Positions 1 to 5,050 of a stretch of DNA of 9,174 nucleotides are shown here, piece after piece. The translations under genes were made by a program, and so were the position numbers. Each line of letters starts with the position of its first letter. Within the stretch, counting starts at the first letter, position 1. The stretch lies in NCBI GenBank assembly GCA_903949225.1, contig CAJAYZ010000053.1:1-9174 (forward strand). Reading direction: 5' to 3'. Source of the stretch: an uncultured Planctomycetaceae bacterium. Lineage in GTDB: Bacteria; Planctomycetota; Planctomycetia; Pirellulales; UBA1268. The notes below the pieces were generated by a model, which saw only the letters and a program-made list of their open reading frames with translations, made no database searches and was not told the DNA's origin.

Positions 1-260
1 GAAGGAGAAACGTTTCCATCGCGGCATGGCCAATCCGCTTGTGTCCATCGACGAAGGGGTGATTGCTGACCAGGGAGAACCGATGGCCGCAGCCTGCTCG
101 ACCAGCGTCGGATAGAGATCTCGGCCGTCAGAGGTCATCCGAGGCTGAGCCACGGCCGACGCGAGGCCCGCGGGGTCGCGAATGCCTTGAGCCCCACCCG
201 ACTGGCCGATGACCAGTCGATGAAGCTCGACCACTTCTTCCAAGTGAGGAAGCGGGTCAC
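1..260 (-). pseudogene. Fic/Doc-family (death-on-curing) toxin, frameshifted and cut by the window edge
   Basis: Reading the minus strand from a GTG at 260 gives VTRFLT, then (after a one-base shift near 242-243) EEVVELHRLVIGQSGG, RDPAGLASAVAQPRM and DLYPTLVEQAAAIG, then (after a second shift near 78-79) SLVSNHPFVDGHKRIGHAAM. This is the usual layout of Doc-like Fic proteins, which AMPylate or phosphorylate a target (Doc phosphorylates EF-Tu). Both shifts are fixed by adding one T to a TT: ACTTGG to ACTTTGG, and GGTTCT to GGTTTCT. Without repair the GTG frame stops at a TGA at 135-137 after 41 codons. The catalytic His of HPFVDG is present, but the motif Asn (normally HxFxDGNKR) reads His. 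The GTG start overlaps the antitoxin stop (GTGA), as expected for a two-gene operon. The C-terminal part lies outside the window. Either a decayed toxin or two sequencing errors; family call is firm, status is not. Confidence 0.85.
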
Positions 261-454
261 GCCAGCCGCCGATAGAGCTCGACGTTCTTCTCAAGAACCC
301 GCCCCGCGGCCTGGCGGAACTCTTCAGCCGACCGGTCGAGGAGCTCCCCGACACACCGGGCCAGGTACTCCTCCAAGGGGATTCCTGCCTGATCGGCACG
401 GAGACGAAGCTCGCTGACTTGGTCGTCTGGCAAAGGAATCGAAACGGTCGTCAT
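257..454 (-). CDS. Antitoxin of a Doc-type toxin-antitoxin pair, ribbon-helix-helix-like
   Basis: A 65-residue protein starting MTTVSIPLPDDQ. The ATG at 452-454 is preferred over a longer upstream reading because GAGGAG (464-469) sits 9 nt before it. The N-terminal part (about residues 3-35: a short strand VSIPLP, then helices with LRLRADQAGIPLEEYLARCV) looks like a ribbon-helix-helix DNA-binding domain. The charged C-terminal helix EEFRQAAGRVLEKNVELYRRLA resembles the toxin-binding tail of antitoxins found next to Doc toxins. It would bind and inhibit the toxin and repress its own operon. Its stop overlaps the toxin GTG start by four bases, giving translational coupling. This gene is intact while the toxin is broken. 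Function is inferred from context and resemblance; I cannot assign a family name more precisely. Confidence 0.8.
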   Translation of the reverse strand: MTTVSIPLPDDQVSELRLRADQAGIPLEEYLARCVGELLDRSAEEFRQAAGRVLEKNVELYRRLA

Positions 455-661
455 CGGAGGAATCTCCTCGGCCCGCACTCCCACGAGCAGGCCAGCTCGC
501 ATGGCTCTTTTCGAGCACACCACCGCATGGAAGCCACGGCTCGAAGCGTGCCGGGAACAGGGGGCAAGGGACGGCCACGACAAAGCCAATAACGCGAAAG
601 ACTTTACCGATCTTCGCGGGAGCAGCCATCAGCCAACCAGAAAGGCCGGCGGGGGATCGAT

Positions 662-682
662 CCGGGGCTAGAAAAACCCCGG
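662..682 (-). terminator. Short hairpin just downstream of tRNA-Leu
   Basis: CCGGGG (662-667) and CCCCGG (677-682) form a 6-bp stem around a 9-nt loop, starting 4 nt beyond the tRNA discriminator base. The T-run lies in the loop rather than after the stem on the minus strand, so this is at best a weak intrinsic terminator or a processing signal. The rest of 455-685 holds no gene I can support. Confidence 0.3.
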
Positions 683-685
683 AAA

Positions 686-769
686 TGCCCGAGAGAGGAC
701 TTGAACCTCCACCCAGTTACCTGGACAAGAACCTGAATCTTGCGCGTCTGCCAATTCCGCCACTCGGGC
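686..769 (-). tRNA. tRNA-Leu (anticodon CAG)
   Basis: The minus strand folds as a class II tRNA. Acceptor GCCCGAG pairs perfectly with CTCGGGC (763-769 with 687-693). The D-arm region reads GCGGAATTGGCAGAC. The anticodon stem CAAGA/TCTTG holds loop TTCAGGT, with anticodon CAG at 733-735. A long variable arm has CCAG/CTGG pairing around GTAA, and the T arm is GGAGG-TTCAAGT-CCTCT. The discriminator is A at 686, and the 3' CCA is not encoded (TTTCC follows), so it must be added by CCA transferase. It reads CUG codons, common in this GC-rich DNA. It is divergent from kdsB. Confidence 0.96.
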
Positions 770-794
770 AAGTGGCCGCTTTCGCGACCCCCGA

Positions 795-822
795 ATGCTA
801 GCAGGCGACGCCCCGGAAACAA
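795..822 (-). promoter_or_regulatory. Candidate sigma70-type promoter for tRNA-Leu
   Basis: On the minus strand TTGTTT (817-822) and TAGCAT (795-800) are spaced by 16 nt, with the -10-like box 25 nt before the tRNA 5' end. The match to TTGACA/TATAAT is partial. Placement fits a tRNA promoter, but nothing else confirms it. Confidence 0.35.
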
Positions 823-933
823 GACGCACCAGCCGCGCCCGCACCCGGCCGATTCCGGCATGGCAGCCCCCGCCCCAATCAGGCTAAAAACCGCTTGATT
901 TGCCCTGCCTTCCGCCAGCCCACGGAGCGCCCC

Positions 934-1752
934 ATGCCCACGCAGCCCGCCGCGGCGGTGATCGTCATCCCCGCCCGACTCTCGAGCACCCGACTCCCCC
1001 GGAAGATGCTCCTCGCCGACACCGGCAAGACCCTCATCGAACACACCTGGCACGCCGCCCGGGCGTCGTCGCGAGCCACGCGAGTGATCGTCGCCACCGA
1101 CAGTCAAGAGATCGCCGCCGCCGTGGCCGCCTTCGGGGGCGAAGCGGTGATGACCTCGCCCGAGGCCCCCAGCGGCACCGCCCGGATCGTCGAAGCCCTC
1201 GGCACCCTCGGCAACGCCGACGTGATCGTGAACGTGCAAGGGGACGAACCGGAAATCTCCGCCGCCGCCATCGATGCCGCCATCGACCTCCTCCACCGCT
1301 GCCCCTCCGCCGGCATCGCCACGCTCGTCACCCCGATCCGCTCGATCGACCTCCTCGACGACCCCTCCGCCGTCAAAGCCGAGCTGACCCCATGGCGCGA
1401 GCCGGGCACACACGGCTCCTGGCTCCCCGGACCGGAAAGCGCGGGCGCCTGGCGGGCCATCACCTTCAGCCGCTCCCGCCTGCCTGCGGCCCGCGAATGG
1501 AATGAAACACTCCTCAGTGCCACCCCGCCGCTGTGGTGGCAGCATGTCGGGCTCTACGCCTACAGGCGGAGCGTTCTTGAAAGCTGGGATGCGCTCCCCG
1601 AGTCGCGCCTCGCGGCACTTGAAAGCCTCGAGCAACTGCGGCCGCTCGAAGCCGGCATCCCGATCGCCGCCTACGCGATCGACCACGCCGCCAAGGGGAT
1701 CGACACCCCGCGCGACTACGCCGCCTTTGTGGAACGCTGCCGCCGCGGCTAA
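934..1752 (+). CDS. kdsB: 3-deoxy-manno-octulosonate cytidylyltransferase (CMP-Kdo synthetase)
   Basis: A cytosolic enzyme that joins CTP and Kdo to give CMP-Kdo and pyrophosphate, the activated sugar for the lipid A inner core. The 272-residue protein shows the family motifs in order: nucleotide-binding VIPARLSSTRLPRK (residues 11-24, with Arg15 and Lys24), SGTARI (80-85), VNVQGDEP (99-106; Asp104 is the likely metal ligand), ATLVTPI (129-135), DPSAVKAEL (143-151), FSRSRLP (178-184), QHVGLYAYR (203-211), LESLEQLR (229-236) and GIDTPRDY (255-262; Asp257 is the second metal ligand). ATG 934 is chosen over a TTG at 895 because GGAG (924-927) lies 6 nt upstream and the protein then begins close to the conserved core. 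It is some 20 residues longer than E. coli KdsB, mostly from an insertion at about residues 152-172. It ends 3 bp from the convergent stress-protein gene. Confidence 0.95.
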   Translation: MPTQPAAAVIVIPARLSSTRLPRKMLLADTGKTLIEHTWHAARASSRATRVIVATDSQEIAAAVAAFGGEAVMTSPEAPSGTARIVEALGTLGNADVIVNVQGDEPEISAAAIDAAIDLLHRCPSAGIATLVTPIRSIDLLDDPSAVKAELTPWREPGTHGSWLPGPESAGAWRAITFSRSRLPAAREWNETLLSATPPLWWQHVGLYAYRRSVLESWDALPESRLAALESLEQLRPLEAGIPIAAYAIDHAAKGIDTPRDYAAFVERCRRG

Positions 1753-1755
1753 CCG

Positions 1756-2649
1756 TCAGCCTTTCTCGACCGGCACGAGCAACATGCTCGACGGCACGCC
1801 CGTGAGCACCGCTTCGGACGTGCTCCCCAGCAGCCAACGCGTGACCGCGTCGGAAGGGGTGCGGCCGAGGATGACGAGATTGTCGCCATGATCGCGGACA
1901 TGGGCCCGGATCTGGTCGCCAGGATTCCCCTGAGCGACGATCGGAGCCTTGGCGCCGAATGACGGCGGCAGTTGCTTCTGGAAGCCATCGAGGGCCTTGG
2001 AGAGCGTGCCGACTTCGTCGTCGTGCTCCTGCTGCCAAGCCGACGCGATCGCCTCCGACTGCGGATCGCGCACCTTCTTCTCGAGCCACGACGGCAGCGG
2101 CCCGGCAAGGAGCGACTCCGCCACGCCGATCACCTCGCCCGAAGTGTCGGCAGGCCAGCGGAGCTTGCTGACCACCGCGGAGACGGCCGACGCACTGGCG
2201 GCGAGATGGCAGGCGATCGGCCGGATCGGCTCGCCGGCAGCCGGCGCGTTGCGGACGACGAGGACCGGCAGCGTCGAGCCATGGACCACCGCCCGCGACA
2301 CGCTCCCGAGGAGGAAGCGCTCGAGCGTCGTGGTGTTGCTCGCGCCGACGACGACGAGATCGGCCTTCCAGCCGATCGCCGCTTCGAGGATCCCCGCCGC
2401 CGCCGACTTCGTGCTCACGATCGCCTCGACGGGGCGAGTGAACGGCTGCGGGAGCCGGGCCTCGGCCTCGTCGAAGAGCGCCTTGCTCGCCCCCTCGACG
2501 AGCGTCTGCCCCCAGGGGACGCGGCGCTGAAGCTCGGCCGGAGAAAAGTAGATCGCCACTTCGTCGGCACGCGGGTCGATGAGCCGGCCGACGAGCGAAA
2601 CGGCCTCGAGGGAGGTGGGCGACCCGTCGACACCGATGAGGATCTTCAT
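1756..2649 (-). CDS. Tandem-domain universal stress protein (UspA family)
   Basis: A 297-residue protein with two Usp domains in tandem. Domain 1 (residues 1-135) begins MKILIGVDGSPTSLEAV and ends DLVVVGASNTTTLERFLLGSVSRAVVHGSTLPVLVV. Domain 2 (about 143-295) ends NLVILGRTPSDAVTRWLLGSTSEAVLTGVPSSMLLVP. Usp proteins are small alpha/beta cytosolic proteins linked to stress survival; some bind ATP through Gly-x2-Gly-x9-Gly-Ser. Here the second Gly of that motif is missing in both domains (GASNT and GRTPS), though the late LLGS is kept, so nucleotide binding is doubtful. ATG 2647-2649 is chosen because GGAG lies 6 nt upstream and the first strand MKILIGVD starts there; longer readings add a stretch unlike Usp. 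It is convergent with kdsB and has no partner gene in view. The specific role is unknown. Confidence 0.9.
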   Translation of the reverse strand: MKILIGVDGSPTSLEAVSLVGRLIDPRADEVAIYFSPAELQRRVPWGQTLVEGASKALFDEAEARLPQPFTRPVEAIVSTKSAAAGILEAAIGWKADLVVVGASNTTTLERFLLGSVSRAVVHGSTLPVLVVRNAPAAGEPIRPIACHLAASASAVSAVVSKLRWPADTSGEVIGVAESLLAGPLPSWLEKKVRDPQSEAIASAWQQEHDDEVGTLSKALDGFQKQLPPSFGAKAPIVAQGNPGDQIRAHVRDHGDNLVILGRTPSDAVTRWLLGSTSEAVLTGVPSSMLLVPVEKG

Positions 2650-2753
2650 GACTGGCTCCGACTGACGGAAAGACACGGATGCGAACGGGGCGCGACAACG
2701 CTCCCCAGCCAACATCTTACCCGAGAATCGCCCGCCTCCCACGCGGCCGCCGA

Positions 2754-3974
2754 TCAGGCTATCGACACTTTCGACGCCTCCCCCGGCACCTCGCGGACCA
2801 GCCGCGGGACGGCGTAGCCGGAGAGCTTTTGCCGGAGGGCGTCGACAAGCGCTACGGCCTTTGCCTCCGGGACGTCGAAGTGCGCGGTGCCGACGACCCG
2901 ATCGGGGAGGTGAAGATAGTAGGGAAGAACGCCGATCGCGATGAGCCGCTCCGAGAGCCCAGCGAGGACTTGAAGCGAGTCGTTCACCCCGGTTAGGAGC
3001 ACCGCCTGATTGAGGAGGATCGCCCGGGCGCCGGCCAAGGCCCGCACCGCCGCTTCCTGGTCAGGCCCGAGCTCCGCGGGATGATTGGCATGGATCACGA
3101 CCACGGCCGGCGCGGGAAGGGCGGCGAGGAGATCGACCAGCCGACGCGTCACCCGCGAGGGGAGCACGACCGGGAGGCGGGTATGGATCCGGATCCGGCT
3201 GACGGTGGGGATGGCGACGATCCGGCCGAGGAGGTCGGCAAGGCGGTCGTCGTCGAGGAGGAGCGGATCGCCGCCGGAGAGGATCACTTCGCGGATCGAA
3301 GGATCGGCGGCGATCGCCGCAAGCGCCGCGGCCGTGCCGGCCGACGAGGCGCCATGATCGACATAGGGGAACTCGCGACGGAAGCAGTAGCGGCAGTGGA
3401 CGGCACAGGCGCCGGTGGCCAGGAGGAGCGCCCGGCCGTCGTACTTCTTCACTAAGCCCGGCGCCGCAAGCGCCGCTGCCTCCTCGAGCGGGTCGGCCAC
3501 CCAGCCGGGCGGCGAGGAAAGCTCCGCCCCGAGTGGCAAGACTTGGCGGAGGAGCGGGTCGTGGGGATCGCCATGGGCCATCCGCTCGAGAAAGGGACGG
3601 GGGACAAGAAGGGGAAAGCCGGCGGCGGCCCGGCGGGCTTCGGCGGCAACGCTGGCATCGAGGCCGAGGAGCCGGCAGAGCTCGCCCGGATCGCGGACGG
3701 CCTCCGCCAGCTCCACCTGCCAGCGTTCCCGGGGCGATCCCCGCTCGCGGCGACCCTCGGCGCTAGGACCGGCCGCGGGGCCGGCCCCGGGGGCCAAGAC
3801 CGGCTCGGGCTGCGTCGAATCAAGCGTCGAATCAAGCGTCGATTCGGGTGCCGATTCGGGTGCCGATTCGGGTGTCATGGGGGGGGCGAATCGCGGGGGG
3901 CGGGACGGGGGCGACCGTCGGAGGGGGGCAATCGGGAGCCGCCGCACTCCCGCGGCGGCGGCGGACGTTGACAT
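2754..3974 (-). CDS. epmB: EF-P (R)-beta-lysylation protein EpmB, lysine 2,3-aminomutase-like radical SAM enzyme
   Basis: EpmB converts L-alpha-lysine to (R)-beta-lysine, which EpmA attaches to EF-P. With the start used here (406 residues), the core begins near residue 84 (RWQVELAEAVRDPGELCRLLGL). It carries the radical SAM cluster motif CAVHCRYC (Cys190, Cys194, Cys197), the SAM-binding SGGDP (233-237), RIHTRLPV, LPYYLH, and GEASK near the end, where the last Lys (402) matches the PLP lysine of EpmB GEPSK. Resemblance to E. coli YjeK runs through the whole core. It is divergent from efp, its pathway target. The start is uncertain: ATG 3974 has only a distant AAGGGTGG, and ATG 3878 (374 residues) has no Shine-Dalgarno sequence and follows eight C. 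The N-terminal 80 residues are Pro/Arg/Ser-rich with tetrapeptide repeats and are absent from the 342-residue E. coli protein. epmA is not in the window. Confidence 0.93.
   Translation of the reverse strand: MSTSAAAAGVRRLPIAPLRRSPPSRPPRFAPPMTPESAPESAPESTLDSTLDSTQPEPVLAPGAGPAAGPSAEGRRERGSPRERWQVELAEAVRDPGELCRLLGLDASVAAEARRAAAGFPLLVPRPFLERMAHGDPHDPLLRQVLPLGAELSSPPGWVADPLEEAAALAAPGLVKKYDGRALLLATGACAVHCRYCFRREFPYVDHGASSAGTAAALAAIAADPSIREVILSGGDPLLLDDDRLADLLGRIVAIPTVSRIRIHTRLPVVLPSRVTRRLVDLLAALPAPAVVVIHANHPAELGPDQEAAVRALAGARAILLNQAVLLTGVNDSLQVLAGLSERLIAIGVLPYYLHLPDRVVGTAHFDVPEAKAVALVDALRQKLSGYAVPRLVREVPGEASKVSIA
3817..3876. repeat. Five 12-bp tandem repeats in the epmB N-terminal coding region
   Basis: Plus-strand units are GAATCAAGCGTC twice, GATTCGGGTGCC twice and GATTCGGGTGTC once, in perfect 12-bp register. 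In the epmB frame they encode two TLDS and three (T/A)PES tetrapeptides. The unit length keeps the reading frame, so copy number could change without breaking the gene. They lie directly after the alternative ATG at 3878. Confidence 0.9.
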
Positions 3975-4134
3975 CCGGCACGGCTGCGGCCACCCTTGAC
4001 GGTCTTCCGCAGAGCCCCGGACGCCTTTGAAGGATACGACCGGCTGCCCGGAAAGGGAACGCCCGGCGGCCGGGCGGTTCGGAGCGTACGTCAGGCATCC
4101 CGTTTTCGGATCAACGTCCAGGAGCATCGAAGCA
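3975..4134. promoter_or_regulatory. Divergent intergenic region between epmB and efp
   Basis: These 160 bp must hold both promoters. On the minus strand TTCCCT (4054-4059), 17 nt and TATCCT (4031-4036) form a weak sigma70-like promoter that would start epmB mRNA near 4024, upstream of ATG 3974. On the plus strand TTGACG (3996-4001) and TTGACA (3968-3973) resemble -35 boxes, but no good -10 follows at the right distance. GCCCGG-CGG-CCGGGC (4061-4075) can fold as a small hairpin. AGGAG (4120-4124) is the efp ribosome-binding site. Confidence 0.4.
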
Positions 4135-4704
4135 GTGGCAGGCTACAACACGAGCGAGTTCAAGAAGGGGCTCAAGGTCCAGATCGACGGGGACCCCTAC
4201 CTGATGATCGAGTGCAATTTCGTGAAGCCGGGGAAGGGGCAGGCGCTCTACAAGTGCAAGCTCCGCAACCTCCTCCGCGGCACGGTGCTCGACCGGACCT
4301 ACAAGAGCGGCGACTCGCTCGATGCCGCCGACATCGCCACGATCGAGGCGCAGTTCCTCTACAAGCAGGGGGAGCAGTTCGTGTTCATGGACAACACCAG
4401 CTACGAGCAGTACGAGCTGACGAAGGAGCAGGTCGACGACGCCTGGAAGTGGATCAAGGAGGGCACCGTCTGCTCGATGCTCCTCTACAACGGCAACCCG
4501 ATCTCGATGGAGGCGCCGAATCACATGATTCTCAAAGTCGCCTATGCCGAACCGGCGATGCGGGGCAACACGGCGACGAACCTCACCAAGACGGTGAAGC
4601 TCGAGACCGGCGCCGACGTGGTCGTGCCGGCTTTCATCGAGCAGGACGACATGATCAAGATCGACACCCGCACCGGCGATTACCTGGAGCGGTCGCAAAA
4701 ATAA
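4135..4704 (+). CDS. efp: Translation elongation factor P
   Basis: EF-P enters the ribosome beside the P site and helps peptide bond formation at proline runs. The 189-residue product has the normal length and three domains: KOW-like domain I (about 1-65, AGYNTSEFKKGLKVQIDGDPY), OB domain II (about 66-128) and C-terminal OB domain III (about 129-186, ending VVPAFIEQDDMIKIDTRTGDYLER). The loop tip reads VKPGKGQA with Lys at position 34, the residue beta-lysylated in E. coli; the divergent epmB supports that modification here. The GTG at 4135 is chosen because it gives the standard (M)AGYNTSEFKKG N-terminus and has AGGAG 10 nt upstream; the open frame reaches back to 4027, but that extra sequence does not look like EF-P. 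A large palindrome begins 20 nt after the stop. Confidence 0.97.
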   Translation: MAGYNTSEFKKGLKVQIDGDPYLMIECNFVKPGKGQALYKCKLRNLLRGTVLDRTYKSGDSLDAADIATIEAQFLYKQGEQFVFMDNTSYEQYELTKEQVDDAWKWIKEGTVCSMLLYNGNPISMEAPNHMILKVAYAEPAMRGNTATNLTKTVKLETGADVVVPAFIEQDDMIKIDTRTGDYLERSQK

Positions 4705-4724
4705 GGGCTTCGCAGCGGCCGCCG

Positions 4725-4779
4725 GGAAAAAGGTGCCAGCCACCATTTGACAGACAAATGGTGGCAGGCACCTTTTTCC
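4725..4779. repeat. Long palindrome (REP-like), also a likely efp terminator
   Basis: Left arm GGAAAAAGGTGCC + A + GCCACCATTTG (4725-4749), loop ACAGA, right arm CAAATGGTGGC + A + GGCACCTTTTTCC (4755-4779). That is 24 paired positions with a single A/A mismatch and a 5-nt loop. A T5 run closes the right arm on the plus strand, and by symmetry on the minus strand too, so it could stop transcription both ways. From memory, AAAGGTGCC/GGCACCTTT palindromes are scattered through many planctomycete and related genomes and are thought to be mobilised by Y1 (RAYT-type) transposases; no transposase is present here. Confidence 0.85.
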
Positions 4780-4968
4780 GCACCCCAAACCGGCAAGCTC
4801 GGGGCCGACCGCGCTCCGAGAGCCGGCCTCGCCGGCAAGCGAAGCCCGGAGGGCGAAAGCGCAGGCGGCGCGGAGAGAGCGGCGGCCAGGGATGGCCGAG
4901 GCGAACGTCCGGCGACGGGGCACGGTCAGCCCCGAGCGGCTCCAACGCGAGAAGCAAGCGAAACGACG
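4780..4968. other. GC-rich non-coding spacer
   Basis: No convincing gene is seen. It holds small inverted repeats such as GCCGGC-CTC-GCCGGC (4822-4836) and GGCC-AGGGAT-GGCC (4884-4897), and a purine-rich run of GAAGC/GAAAGC-like words. It has the look of intergenic repeat DNA, but only one copy is in the window. Confidence 0.5.
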
Positions 4969-4997
4969 GCGGCCCGCCGGAATCCCCGGCGGGCCGC
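4969..4997. terminator. Strong intrinsic terminator, probably bidirectional
   Basis: GCGGCCCGCCGG (4969-4980) and CCGGCGGGCCGC (4986-4997) are perfect complements: a 12-bp GC stem with loop AATCC. On the plus strand TTCGTTTT follows. On the minus strand CGTCGTTTCG follows, and AAACGA/TCGTTT flanks extend the stem. It lies 54 bp past the stop of the DUF1598 gene (minus) and is its best terminator; it could also catch transcripts from efp. Confidence 0.85.
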
Positions 4998-5050
4998 TTC
5001 GTTTTGATGACTCAGTCGAAGGCCATGGACAGCCTCGACCGCGTCTCAAT

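Noticed and set aside
324..629. Minus-strand frame starting MAAPAKIGKVFRVIGFVV upstream of the antitoxin
   Set aside because: It has a short hydrophobic stretch but then runs out of frame across the antitoxin gene; no start signal or recognisable family. A gene remnant is possible but unsupported.
604..1686. A 360-codon open frame on the minus strand across the tRNA and kdsB
   Set aside because: It is antisense to kdsB, and its first part translates the tRNA-Leu itself (PEWRNWQTRK...WRFKSSLG), a well-known tRNA artefact. High GC leaves long chance frames.
1514..2698. 394-codon minus-strand frame overlapping the stress-protein gene
   Set aside because: Arg/Ala-rich frame-shifted shadow of the Usp gene; the Usp frame has the recognisable domains and the ribosome-binding site.
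3968..4001. TTGACA and TTGACG as -35 boxes for efp
   Set aside because: No acceptable -10 sequence follows at 16-18 nt, so I do not call a promoter here.
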